Shown here in pieces: positions 1-8,369 of a DNA stretch of 64,000 nt. This DNA comes from Gemmobacter serpentinus. Its GTDB lineage: Bacteria > Pseudomonadota > Alphaproteobacteria > Rhodobacterales > Rhodobacteraceae. The notes below the pieces were generated by a model. The model worked only from the letters and a program-made list of their open reading frames with translations. It was not told the DNA's origin and did not search any database. The position numbers were made by a program, and so were the translations under genes. The stretch lies in assembly GCF_008973825.1 (NCBI RefSeq), contig NZ_WCHR01000032.1:1-64000 (forward strand). Direction: 5' to 3'. Every line of letters begins with the position of its first letter. Positions within the stretch are counted from its first letter, which is position 1.

Positions 1-96
1 TCGGCTCATCGGCTCATCGGCTCATCGGCTCATCGGCTCATCGGCTCATCGGCTCATCGGCTCATCGGCTCATCGGCTCATCGGCTCATCGGCTCA
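1..96. repeat. Tandem repeat, 12 copies of 8-bp unit TCGGCTCA
   Basis: Twelve perfect head-to-tail copies of TCGGCTCA fill the first 96 bases. The array may continue to the left of the window. No gene is seen in it. Copies are identical, so the array is recent or actively homogenised by slippage. Confidence 0.95.
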
Positions 97-297
97 GGTC
101 CGTGGTGTGAGCCCGTCAGACCTCGCGGTGCCGTCTGTCCGCCATCACACCAGCAGAACTTCCTCATCCGTCCCCGTGCCTTGAGATTTATGCGAGGCGC
201 GCAAGCGCGGTGCGAAAATACCCTTGCGCTGCCCCGATCCATCCCCTAGAGAACGCGACATGCGCTGTGCCGACCCATGATGACAGCGCAACCCGGT

Positions 298-373
<76 letters not shown>

Positions 374-928
374 ATTTTCAGAACCACACTGGCAGGCCCT
401 GAATCCTTGAATGACAAGGTGATATTGGTTCCAATCCCGCTCTCCAGATTTGAATGCAGGCGCAATCATGCTTGGAGGCGGGCCTGAGGCGATGTGTTGC
501 CCCGCACCCTGCCTTCGACGGAGAGATGAGCCTCAAGTCTGCGTGGTGGCCGGTTTCTGCCCCTTTCTGTGACCTGCTTGCCGCAGCCCGGTTCGCGGTG
601 CCTCAGTTTGCGTTGCAGCGGAGCCGACGAACACACCGCGAATCCCTGTTGGAACCGACGCGAACTTCCTTTGCGCAATTTGGTGAGACAGAGGTTGAAG
701 CCTGCAGCCGAAAAGATCCTGAGGCCCGACCCGACTAACGGGCCGAAAAATTCGATGGGCCGAATTGCGGGGCTGGTGAGGTAAGGTCGGAACAAAGTGC
801 GCGCATCGTGCACGGGATTTGTACGAATGTATTCAGATCTGGCGCGTTTGTTCGCGCAATTTTCTGAATTTACACTTGGGGACGCAGATCGAAGGAGCTA
901 GATAATTGTTGAAAATCAATTTGTTGCG
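374..928. other. Intergenic region with no recognised gene
   Basis: About 555 bp lie between tRNA-Ala and the 3' end of tRNA-Arg. Open frames exist on both strands but have no good ribosome site and no recognisable protein. The last ~110 bp are more AT-rich than the surroundings. I see no supported feature. Confidence 0.5.
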
Positions 929-1005
929 TGGTGACCCCGACAGGACTTGAACCTGTAACCTGCCCCTTAGGAGGGGGCTGCTCTATCCAGTTGAGCCACG
1001 GGGCC
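929..1005 (-). tRNA. tRNA-Arg(CCT)
   Basis: A complete 77-nt cloverleaf on the minus strand. The acceptor arms are GGCCCCG and CGGGGTC. The anticodon stem is GCCCC/GGGGC with loop CTCCTAA, so the anticodon is CCT. The T arm is ACAGG-TTCAAGT-CCTGT, and CCA is encoded at 929-931. Decodes the arginine codon AGG. Confidence 0.95.
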
Positions 1006-1195
1006 GATCACGCAGGCGGATCGCCCCCTGAATGCGGGGAAAATCCGGCGGGTGCAACAGATTCCAGCGCGGCGGATGCAGGATTTATCGACGGATCGAA
1101 GATGGGATCAGTTGCGGAGGGGACGAAATTTGGCCCACGGCCCCTCCGCCGATCCCTCGCGCCGGTTGAGAGCTTGCTGGCGCGGTGGACTATCC

Positions 1196-1209
1196 TGATA
1201 GCGCTAACA
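1196..1209. promoter_or_regulatory. LacI-family operator upstream of the LacI-type regulator
   Basis: TGATAGCGCTAACA is a 14-bp palindrome (half-sites TGATAGC and GCTAACA) with one mismatch and the central CG that is typical of LacI-family operators. It lies 79 bp before the GTG start of the regulator. A second half-site GCTAACA is at 1250-1256. The arrangement suggests autoregulation. No other protein gene reads away from it. Confidence 0.6.
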
Positions 1210-1287
1210 TTATCAGCATATCTGCCCTTGGACAAGAGATTCCTTTGCCGCTAACAATAGGGGGCACCCAGACAGAAGGCACCACAA

Positions 1288-2322
1288 GTGACCAAGCCCC
1301 CGCTGAACGATCCGCGCCGCACCCTGACCCTCCGCGATGTCTCGGAGGCTTCGGGCGTCAGCGAGATGACGGTCAGCCGGGTGCTGCGCAACCGGGGTGA
1401 CGTATCGGAAGGCACACGCGAAAAGGTGTTGGCCGCTGCAAGAGCGCTTGGCTATGTGCCCAACAAGATCGCGGGGGCGCTGGCCTCGCAGCGGGTTAAT
1501 CTGGTCGGCGTCATCATCCCCTCCATGTCAAACATGGTCTTCCCAGAGGTGATGATGGGGATTTCGGAAACGCTGGAAGATACCGGCTTGCAGCCAGTGG
1601 TAGGGATTACCAATTACCTGCCCGATCGCGAAGAATCCGTGCTTTATGAGATGCTGAGCTGGCGCCCCTCGGGCGTTATCATCGCGGGGCTCGAACATAG
1701 CGAGGCCGCGCAGGCGATGCTGGAAAGCGCGGGCATCCCGATTGTGGAGATCATGGATATCGACGGCACACCCGTCGATAGCGGCGTCGGGATATCGCAT
1801 CGGCGCGCCGGGCTGCAGATGGCCGAGGCGATCATCGCGGCGGGCTATCGCAAGATCGGCTTCCTTGGCACCAAGATGGCCGATGACCATCGCGCCCGCA
1901 AACGGCTGGAAGGCTTCCGCGAAGGGCTGGCCAAGGCGGGCATCACCCTGTCGGATGAGGAATATTACGCTGGGGGATCGGCGCTCTTGAAGGGGCGCGA
2001 GATGACCGAGGCGATTCTGCGGCGCAGCCCGGATCTCGATTTCCTGTATTATTCGAACGATATGATCGGCGCGGGCGGGCTGCTCTGGTGTCTGGAAAAC
2101 GGCATAGATGTGCCGGGTCAGGTTGGCCTTGCCGGGTTTAATGGGGTGGAATTGCTGGACGGGTTGCCGCGCAAGCTGGCCACGATGGATGCCTGCCGCC
2201 GCGAGATCGGTATCCACGCCGCAGAGATCATCGCGGGGAAACGCCCGTCGGGTGTGATCGGGGGGGAGCGGATCGAGCTGTTCCCGACCTTGCAGCCGGG
2301 GGATACGATCCGCAAGATCTAA
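1288..2322 (+). CDS. LacI-family transcriptional regulator (GntR/gluconate-like)
   Basis: A 344-residue DNA-binding repressor of the LacI family. The N-terminal helix-turn-helix is at about residues 13-35 (TLRDVSEASGVSEMTVSRVL), followed by the hinge helix around PNKIAGALASQR. A periplasmic-binding-protein-like effector domain covers residues 64-340. The segments around residues 130-175 (EIMDIDGTPVDSGVGI, SHRRAG) resemble the gluconate repressor GntR, so a sugar-acid ligand is possible, but no sugar-acid gene is adjacent. The start is GTG at 1288, preceded by AGAAGG. A palindromic operator and a half-site lie upstream, which points to autoregulation. The gene is monocistronic and ends at a strong hairpin shared with the converging gene. 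Family assignment is firm; the ligand is inference. Confidence 0.9.
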   Translation: MTKPPLNDPRRTLTLRDVSEASGVSEMTVSRVLRNRGDVSEGTREKVLAAARALGYVPNKIAGALASQRVNLVGVIIPSMSNMVFPEVMMGISETLEDTGLQPVVGITNYLPDREESVLYEMLSWRPSGVIIAGLEHSEAAQAMLESAGIPIVEIMDIDGTPVDSGVGISHRRAGLQMAEAIIAAGYRKIGFLGTKMADDHRARKRLEGFREGLAKAGITLSDEEYYAGGSALLKGREMTEAILRRSPDLDFLYYSNDMIGAGGLLWCLENGIDVPGQVGLAGFNGVELLDGLPRKLATMDACRREIGIHAAEIIAGKRPSGVIGGERIELFPTLQPGDTIRKI

Positions 2323-2327
2323 GGCCA

Positions 2328-2351
2328 AAGGCCCGGCATCAGCCGGGCCTT
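2328..2351. terminator. Bidirectional intrinsic terminator
   Basis: Perfect 10-bp stem AAGGCCCGGC / GCCGGGCCTT with loop ATCA. It sits between two converging genes, the LacI-type regulator and the peptidoglycan-binding protein gene. Confidence 0.8.
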
Positions 2352-2364
2352 CTGCTGTTGCGGG

Positions 2365-2919
2365 TCAGTAGACCAGCCCGTCAAACAGGCCGAAGACGCC
2401 TGCGGTGGTGCCGAGGCTGCGGCTCTGGCCGCGATCATTGGCATAGCCGACAATCGCGTTATAGGTGCCCGGCCCGAAAGACCCGTCGATGCCGCTGCGA
2501 TAGTAGCCGCGCGCGGCCAGCTGCTGCTGGATGCGGCGCCGGTCGGTCGGGCCATAGGCGTTGAAGGCCTGCGCTGCCGGGGTCGCATAGATGCTGGTGC
2601 GATAGACCGGCTGCGGCTTGGGCCGATGCGGGCGGTATTGCGGCTGCACATAGGCGGCGGGGGGCGCATAGACGGGCGGTGCGGCGTAGACCGGCGGCGG
2701 GGCATAGATCGGCTGATGCTGGCGGCGCGGCTGCTGACGGCGCACGTCATCCAGAATGCGGTCCACCACAATGGCGGCGGCCACGCCTTGCAGGAATTTC
2801 TGTTCATTCTTGCCAAGCGCCTGTGCCGGGGAGGGGGCCCCGAGCCCGATGGCCAGCGCCAGCGCGCCAAACAGGCCGGTTTTCAGAATGGTTTTCGCGG
2901 AGGTGACAGAAGGCAGCAT
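2365..2919 (-). CDS. Exported peptidoglycan-binding domain protein
   Basis: A 184-residue protein starting at the ATG at 2919, which is preceded by GAAAGGAC. Longer upstream reading is possible but lacks a ribosome site. Residues 1-35 form a signal peptide (hydrophobic FGALALAIGLGAPSPAQALG). A proline/tyrosine-rich linker of about 50 residues follows (repeats of YAPPPVYAAPPVYAPP type). The C-terminal ~60 residues match a peptidoglycan_binding_1 three-helix domain (LAARGYYRSGIDGSFGPGTYNAIVGY). It is likely a periplasmic or outer-membrane-facing wall-anchored protein without an enzymatic domain. Transcription is divergent from the RTX gene at 3086. Confidence 0.8.
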   Translation of the reverse strand: MLPSVTSAKTILKTGLFGALALAIGLGAPSPAQALGKNEQKFLQGVAAAIVVDRILDDVRRQQPRRQHQPIYAPPPVYAAPPVYAPPAAYVQPQYRPHRPKPQPVYRTSIYATPAAQAFNAYGPTDRRRIQQQLAARGYYRSGIDGSFGPGTYNAIVGYANDRGQSRSLGTTAGVFGLFDGLVY

Positions 2920-3085
2920 GTCATGTCCTTTCGGTTGCGGGTTTCGCTGCTGCCAAGGTGGGGGATCTGCCCGTTGACAGGCAAAATCGGTCACGTGATA
3001 TCTGATAACATCCCAATTTTGTTGCCTCACGGTTGCGCAAGTGCGATAGATTTGGCGTGTAACGCGTAACCGGAGTAATGGTGAA

Positions 3086-4048
3086 ATGGCCGTATTTTCA
3101 TACGAGGGGGGGACTTCTATCCCCAATCTCAAGAATGTTTTCATGGGCTATTTCTCCTGGAGCAAGGTTGCTGCAGGGTCTGCCGATCTTGGTGTTCCGA
3201 CCGCGTTTCTCGGCTACGATTTTCACTTGCCCGATGCAAAATGGAACAGCGGCTTCGAGAAGACCGCCGTCGACGGCAACACGATTATGACGGCCGGCTT
3301 TTACGGCAACGGGCTTAAGCTCGACAAATCGGACAAGCTTAAATCCGGCACGGTGACAGCCCTTTATTTTGCCGAGATCGGCGGCGGTGACAGTTCCCTG
3401 CTGTACGATGTGCGGATCTCCGCCTCGACGATCAAGACCGCTGCCGGGACCTCCAGCATGTCGGATGATTACAAGATCATCAGCGACGCTTTCTCGGGTG
3501 ACGATTTCATCATGCTTCGGGGCAACAGCATCAATGCGAGGAATGGAAACGATCTGATCTTCTGCTCGAATGATGACGAGTATGTCCTGGGCGGTGCCGG
3601 GCACGATGTCTTGGCCGGGATGGCGGGCGACGATCGACTTTATGGCGGGAACGGCAATGACGTGCTCTATGGAGATGGCGGCGCGGACAGGCTGTTGGGT
3701 GGCAAGGGCAATGACACGATCTGGGCGGGCACCGGCAATGACACGCTAAAGGGAGGGGCGGGCCGCGATGTCTTTCTGTTCGGCGGCAGTTTCGGCCGCG
3801 ACGTGATCGGTGACTTCCAGGATGGCACAGACCGGATCGCTCTGTTGGGCGCAAGGTCAATGGCCGATGTCAATATCGTCTCGCTTGGCAATGGCCGCAG
3901 CCGCATCGAGGTTGATGGAGGTGGCTCCATCCTGATCAATGTCGGACAGGCGAAGCTCGGCAAGGCCGATTTCGTCTTTGGTCTGAAGGCGGCAGCGCTT
4001 CATGACGAGGGGCTGGAGACCTTCTTCGATCAATGGGATTATACCTGA
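3086..4048 (+). CDS. RTX-type calcium-binding protein
   Basis: A 320-residue protein with an ATG start preceded by CGGAG ten bases upstream. Residues 1-165 have no family I recognise. Residues ~168-235 carry about seven nonapeptide GGxGxD repeats (LGGAGHDVLAGMAGDDRLYG, GNDVLYGDGGAD, GNDTIWAGTGNDTLKGGAG), the calcium-binding beta-roll of RTX proteins. They are followed by the usual F-GRDVI-DF-DGTDRI transition. There is no signal peptide, as expected for type I secretion, and the C terminus is short and acidic (FFDQWDYT). No ABC exporter or membrane-fusion gene is adjacent, so any exporter is encoded elsewhere. It is divergent from the peptidoglycan-binding gene. Confidence 0.85.
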   Translation: MAVFSYEGGTSIPNLKNVFMGYFSWSKVAAGSADLGVPTAFLGYDFHLPDAKWNSGFEKTAVDGNTIMTAGFYGNGLKLDKSDKLKSGTVTALYFAEIGGGDSSLLYDVRISASTIKTAAGTSSMSDDYKIISDAFSGDDFIMLRGNSINARNGNDLIFCSNDDEYVLGGAGHDVLAGMAGDDRLYGGNGNDVLYGDGGADRLLGGKGNDTIWAGTGNDTLKGGAGRDVFLFGGSFGRDVIGDFQDGTDRIALLGARSMADVNIVSLGNGRSRIEVDGGGSILINVGQAKLGKADFVFGLKAAALHDEGLETFFDQWDYT

Positions 4049-4291
4049 TTGCAGGATTGGTCGTGCTGGTCCCGATCCTGTGATCCGGACCCGCGCGCCC
4101 TGGCGATCGCTGGGCGCAAGGCCCACGGCTCATGGACCATCCATGCCATCAGGGCTATACGCCGGGCCCGTTCTGCTGTAGGGGCTGGCGTAAGGCTCCG
4201 ATGATTCCGGGCGCGCCGAGGGCAGGGAGGCCCTGCGCGATGGGGAAAAGCAGGGCCGTCACGGGCCCTTCGCCCCATCTTTGGAACAGAC

Positions 4292-6706
4292 ATGACCGAT
4301 ATGAATATTGCGGCACCGCTGGCAGCGGCGCTTGCCGAAAAGGGCTATGAAAGCCTGACCCCCGTGCAACAGGCGGTGATTGCGCCCGAACTGGAAGGGC
4401 GCGACGCCCTCGTTTCGGCGCAGACCGGCTCGGGCAAGACCGTGGCCTTCGGCCTTGCCATGGCGCCTGAGGTTCTGGGTGGCGATGACATCCTCAAGCC
4501 TGCCGAGGCACCGCTGGCGCTGATCATCGCGCCGACGCGCGAATTGGCGCAGCAGGTCGCGCGCGAACTGGAATGGCTTTATGCCAAGGCAGGCGCGCAG
4601 ATCGCAACCTGCGTGGGCGGCATGGATTACCGCACCGAGCGTCGCGCGCTGTCCTTTGGCGCGCATATCGTGGTCGGCACCCCGGGCCGTCTGCGCGACC
4701 ATATCGAGCGCGGCAGCCTGGACATGTCGCTCTTGCATGTCGCGGTGCTGGACGAAGCCGACGAGATGCTGGATCTGGGCTTTGCCGAGGATCTGGAATT
4801 CATTCTGGGCGCAGCGCCCGCCGAACGCCGCACGTTGATGTTCTCGGCAACGGTGCCGAAAGAGATCGAAAAGCTGGCGGGCACCTTCCAGCGCGATGCC
4901 GTGCGCCTGCAAACGCAGGGCGAGGCGCGCCAGCATGGCGATATCGAATACCGCGCGATCAATGTCACCGCGCGGGACAAGGAACACGCGATCTTCAACA
5001 TCCTGCGTTTCTACGAGGCGCAAACCGCCATCGTGTTCTGCAAGACCCGGATGAACGTGAATCATCTGCTGGCCCGGATGGGCAATCGCGGGTTCCAGGT
5101 CGTGGCGCTGTCGGGCGAACTGTCGCAATCCGAGCGGATGCATGCGCTGCAAGCGTTGCGCGATGGTCGGGCACGGGTCTGTATCGCAACCGATGTGGCC
5201 GCGCGCGGCATCGATCTGCCGGGGCTGGAACTGGTGGTCCATGCCGATCTGCCCTCGAACAGCGAAACGCTGCTGCACCGTTCGGGCCGAACCGGCCGCG
5301 CGGGCAACAAGGGCACCTCGGTGCTGATCGTGCCGCCCGCCGATTTCCGCAAGGCCAACCGTCTGTTGCAAGGCGCAAAGGTCACTGCAGAATGGGCGAA
5401 AGCACCCTCCGCAGATGAGGTGCAGGAAAAGGACGACGCCCGCCTGCTGGAACTGCCGCTGCTGTCGGACCGTCCCGGCGAAGAGGTGGCGCTGGCCAAG
5501 CAACTGGTGGAGCGTTACGGCGCGGATCATATGGCCGCAGCCTTCGTGCGGTTGTGGCGTGAGGGGCGCTCTGCCCCTGAGGTGCTGCAAGATGCCGTGG
5601 CACCTTCGCAGGCGGCCCCCTCCGCGCCGCGCGACCGCAATGCCTTTGGCGAAGCGGAATGGTTCCTGCTGTCGGTCGGCCATGAGGGCCGGGCCGAGGC
5701 ACGTTGGTTGCTGCCCAAGATCTGTGACGGTTTCGGCATCACCAAGGCCGAAATCGGCGCGATCCGCGTGCAACAGACCGTGACCTTCGTGCAGATCGCC
5801 AAGGCCGTTGCCGGCAAGATCGGCGATCAGGTGGAACTGGAACCGGGTCTGACCATCAACCGTGTCGAGGGCGAGCCGCAATTCAACCAACGCCCGGAAC
5901 GGGCCGAACGTCCGGCGCGGGCCCCGCGCGGTGACCGCCCCGAGCGGGCTGACCGCCCAGTGCGTGCCCCGCGCGCCGACAAGCCGGCCTATACGCCCAA
6001 ACCTTCGCGCTTTGTCGAGGATGAGGGCGATGCGCCGCGCAAGCCCTATGCCCCGCGCGAGGACGGTGATCGCAAGCCTTACGCCAAGCGCGACGACAGC
6101 GAGCGCAAGCCCTATGCCCCGCGCGAGGAGGGTGCGCGCAAACCTTACGCCCCGCGTGAGGCGAGCGAGCGAAAGCCCTATGTGAAACGCGAAGACGGTG
6201 ACCGTAAGCCTTACGCGCCGCGTGAAGGGGCGGACCGCAAGCCCTATGGCGCGCGTGAAGACGGTCCGCGCAAGCCTTATGCGGCCCGCGAAGATGGCCC
6301 GCGCAAGCCCTATGTCAAGCGTGAGGATGGCGACCGCAAGCCCTATGCCCGCCGCGATGGCGATGACGCTGCGGCCCCCCGCAAGCCCTATGTGAAACGG
6401 GACGCGGCTCCGGCGCATGACGAGGCCCCCAAGCGCGCCTATGCGCCGCGTGGCACCGGCGCCGAGGGGGGCGACCGTAAACCGCGCTGGAAAGCGGGTG
6501 ATCGCAGCGAGGCCCCCGCACCGCGTTCCGCTGGCTTCAAATCGCATGGCGGCAGCAGCGACAAGCCGGGGCGTGCCTTCGGTGCCAAGTCGCACAAGAC
6601 CGAAGGCAAGACCTTTGCCGCGAAGCCGGCCCGCGCCAAGCCCGCGCCAAAGCCGATTGACGCGCGCGACACCTCCAAGCGTTTTGTGCCGCCGAAAAAG
6701 AAGTAA
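4292..6706 (+). CDS. DEAD-box ATP-dependent RNA helicase, DeaD/CsdA-like, with repetitive basic tail
   Basis: An 804-residue RNA helicase. The order is: Q motif (YESLTPVQ), Walker A AQTGSGKT, PTRELAQQ, GTPGRLRDH, DEADEMLDLG, SAT, then the second RecA domain with ATDVAARGIDLPG and HRSGRTGRAG. Residues ~445-530 look like a DbpA-type RNA-binding domain (ITKAEIGAIRVQQTVTFVQI). The tail from ~540 to the end is low complexity, basic and rich in R, K, P, A, E and D. It includes 11 RKPY repeats between residues 583 and 705. The likely role is ribosome assembly or mRNA unwinding, as for DeaD. The length exceeds that of E. coli DeaD because of the tail. The gene is monocistronic and ends at a strong terminator. 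A long open frame on the opposite strand is a composition shadow. Confidence 0.93.
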   Translation: MTDMNIAAPLAAALAEKGYESLTPVQQAVIAPELEGRDALVSAQTGSGKTVAFGLAMAPEVLGGDDILKPAEAPLALIIAPTRELAQQVARELEWLYAKAGAQIATCVGGMDYRTERRALSFGAHIVVGTPGRLRDHIERGSLDMSLLHVAVLDEADEMLDLGFAEDLEFILGAAPAERRTLMFSATVPKEIEKLAGTFQRDAVRLQTQGEARQHGDIEYRAINVTARDKEHAIFNILRFYEAQTAIVFCKTRMNVNHLLARMGNRGFQVVALSGELSQSERMHALQALRDGRARVCIATDVAARGIDLPGLELVVHADLPSNSETLLHRSGRTGRAGNKGTSVLIVPPADFRKANRLLQGAKVTAEWAKAPSADEVQEKDDARLLELPLLSDRPGEEVALAKQLVERYGADHMAAAFVRLWREGRSAPEVLQDAVAPSQAAPSAPRDRNAFGEAEWFLLSVGHEGRAEARWLLPKICDGFGITKAEIGAIRVQQTVTFVQIAKAVAGKIGDQVELEPGLTINRVEGEPQFNQRPERAERPARAPRGDRPERADRPVRAPRADKPAYTPKPSRFVEDEGDAPRKPYAPREDGDRKPYAKRDDSERKPYAPREEGARKPYAPREASERKPYVKREDGDRKPYAPREGADRKPYGAREDGPRKPYAAREDGPRKPYVKREDGDRKPYARRDGDDAAAPRKPYVKRDAAPAHDEAPKRAYAPRGTGAEGGDRKPRWKAGDRSEAPAPRSAGFKSHGGSSDKPGRAFGAKSHKTEGKTFAAKPARAKPAPKPIDARDTSKRFVPPKKK
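6038..6409 (+). repeat. In-frame RKPY(A/V)xR(E/D) repeats in the helicase tail
   Basis: Eleven copies of RKPY followed by A/V/G, any residue, R and D/E, spaced mainly 11-13 residues apart, lie within the helicase C-terminal tail. The DNA units are imperfect (mixed cgcaagcc/cgtaagcc spellings), so the array is old and held at the protein level. A degenerate twelfth copy (KRAYAPRG) follows. Confidence 0.9.
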
Positions 6707-6734
6707 GGTCCGACCCTAGCGGGGATGGACAGGA

Positions 6735-6768
6735 AAACGGGCGGGGTCAGTGGTGACCCCGCCCGTTT
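6735..6768. terminator. Strong bidirectional intrinsic terminator
   Basis: Perfect 15-bp stem AAACGGGCGGGGTCA / TGACCCCGCCCGTTT with loop GTGG. It lies 28 bp after the helicase stop and 77 bp past the stop of the converging crotonase gene. Confidence 0.9.
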
Positions 6769-6844
6769 GTCGTTCACGCGGTACTTTGTGGTTCGCGCGG
6801 TATCGCGCCTGCGTTCCATGCCTGCGCCGATCGGCACCGGGCCC

Positions 6845-7462
6845 TTAGTCCGGGATCATTGCCTTGATACCCGCGACATGGGCGGCGCTGGCCGCCGTCG
6901 CATCCGTTGCGAGGGCCGCAACCTCGGTCATCAGGGTTTCAGGCGGGCAGATGCGGTCGATCAGGCCCCAGGCCAAGGCCTCGGCTGCCTCGATCCGGGC
7001 ACCCGCCATCAAGATCATCTTGGCGCGGGCAGGTCCGATCAGCGTTGCCAGTCTGCCAGGGTCGGAGGGCTGCGGCAGGAAGCCGAGCTTCATCACCGGA
7101 TAAAAGAACTTGGCCCCCGGCACCGCGAGCCGCAGATCACAGGCCAGTGCCATGCCCATGGCCCCCCCGGCCAGCGTGCCGTTCAGCGCGGCGATGGTCA
7201 GGCAGGGCAGGGCGGCAATCGCCCCCGACAGCCGCTCCCAGACCGGGTCGGTCGCAAGCCCCGCCCGCGCCTCGTCCAGATCGGCCCCGGCAGAAAACAC
7301 CTTGCCGCTGCCGGTCAGCACGAAGACCCGCGCCGCTTCGCGCGCTGCTGCCTCCGCGGCTTGGGACAGGTCTTCCAGCATGGCGCGTGTCAGCGAATTG
7401 GCCTTGTCGGGCCGGTTCAGCGTGACGGTCCAGACCCCGCCATCCTTTGTGATGTCGATCAT
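6845..7462 (-). CDS. Crotonase-fold protein (enoyl-CoA hydratase/isomerase family)
   Basis: A 205-residue crotonase-superfamily protein, shorter than the usual ~260 because the C-terminal helices are absent. The CoA/oxyanion-hole signatures are visible: FSAGADLDEAR near residue 56 and NGTLAGGAMGMALACD at 94-109. The two catalytic glutamates of classical hydratase are not. Aligning GGGCELAMMCD of the rat enzyme to GGAMGMALACD puts Gly103 at one, and Val123 (FFYPVMKLG) replaces the PE glutamate. A hydration reaction is therefore doubtful; isomerase, thioesterase or another CoA chemistry is possible. The gene overlaps the upstream SDR gene by 4 bp, which implies translational coupling. Confidence 0.85.
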   Translation of the reverse strand: MIDITKDGGVWTVTLNRPDKANSLTRAMLEDLSQAAEAAAREAARVFVLTGSGKVFSAGADLDEARAGLATDPVWERLSGAIAALPCLTIAALNGTLAGGAMGMALACDLRLAVPGAKFFYPVMKLGFLPQPSDPGRLATLIGPARAKMILMAGARIEAAEALAWGLIDRICPPETLMTEVAALATDATAASAAHVAGIKAMIPD

Positions 7463-8199
7463 ATCAGCCCTATTTCTTGACGAATATCGGGGTCACGCAG
7501 CGATATCTCTTGCCCGCAAAAACGGTCGGCAGCCGGATCACACATCCAGACCAGTGCCCTTGCGGGCCAATCGGCGGGGATGTGATCCTCCCATGCCAGT
7601 TGGCTGACAGGGTTGATGCGTGAATTGCGGATCTTCACCTGCATGTCGGTGGCGACGGTTCCGGGCGACAGGCCCATGACGCGCAGCCAGCTGCCTTCTT
7701 CTTCATGCAATGCGCGGGTCAGCATCGCCGCCCCGGCCTTGGAGGCGCAATAGGCGCTCCAGCCGTCCAGCGGTCGATGGGCCGCCCCAGATGACAGGGT
7801 CAGCACACTGGGGCGCTTCGCCCCGCGCAACAGCGGCAGCGCCGCGCGCATCCCGTGAAACACCCCGGTCAGGTTCACATCGATCAGACGGGCCCATGCG
7901 GCAGGGTCGGCCTCCCACAGACGGGCGATTGGATCGATGACGCCCGCATTGTTCACCAGCACATCCAGGCGTCCCCATTCGGCCCTGATCTGCGCAAAGG
8001 CGGCCTCGACCGCGGCCCATTCGGTGATGTCACAGGGCAAGGCGAGGATCTGCGGGCCGATTTCCTGCGCCAGTTGTGCAAGGGCTGTCGCATCGCGGGC
8101 GATCAGCGCGACCCGCGCCCCCGCATCGGCAAAATACCGCGCAGCAGTCGCGCCAATCCCCCGGCTGGCCCCGGTAATGGCAACAACTTGATCGCGCAT
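7459..8199 (-). CDS. SDR-family NAD(P)-dependent oxidoreductase
   Basis: A 246-residue short-chain dehydrogenase with a Rossmann fold. The cofactor motif TGASRGIG is at residues 9-16, NNAG at 83-86, the catalytic Ser at 136/137, and YCASK with Tyr150 and Lys154. The start at 8199 is supported by GGAAGGAGAG just upstream; an in-frame extension of 36 residues upstream is not credible. SDR and crotonase are co-transcribed (ATGA overlap), which suggests successive steps on a hydroxyacyl or acyl-CoA-like substrate. The substrate cannot be read from the sequence. It is divergent from the DUF2125 gene. Confidence 0.9.
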   Translation of the reverse strand: MRDQVVAITGASRGIGATAARYFADAGARVALIARDATALAQLAQEIGPQILALPCDITEWAAVEAAFAQIRAEWGRLDVLVNNAGVIDPIARLWEADPAAWARLIDVNLTGVFHGMRAALPLLRGAKRPSVLTLSSGAAHRPLDGWSAYCASKAGAAMLTRALHEEEGSWLRVMGLSPGTVATDMQVKIRNSRINPVSQLAWEDHIPADWPARALVWMCDPAADRFCGQEISLRDPDIRQEIGLI

Positions 8200-8369
8200 C
8201 GCTTCGCTCTCCTTCCATCCGTTGCGAAAGGTTGTTACCCCATTGCGCAAGGCCCCGGAAAGCCCCGACAGTGACATGCGCCAGCGACGCGCAAGACATG
8301 TCGACATCTTGACCGGGCCAGAACGCTCACGGATGCTTCGCGCGATTTGAAGCAGGAAAGGATTGGATA

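Noticed and set aside
928-1254. Forward open frame across tRNA-Arg with a GLEPVT-type peptide
   Set aside because: Translation of the antisense of the tRNA; a well-known spurious annotation.
4259-6595. 778-residue reverse open frame opposite the DEAD-box helicase
   Set aside because: It mirrors the third-position GC bias of the helicase gene, is built of repeated hydrophobic pseudo-repeats, and has no family features.
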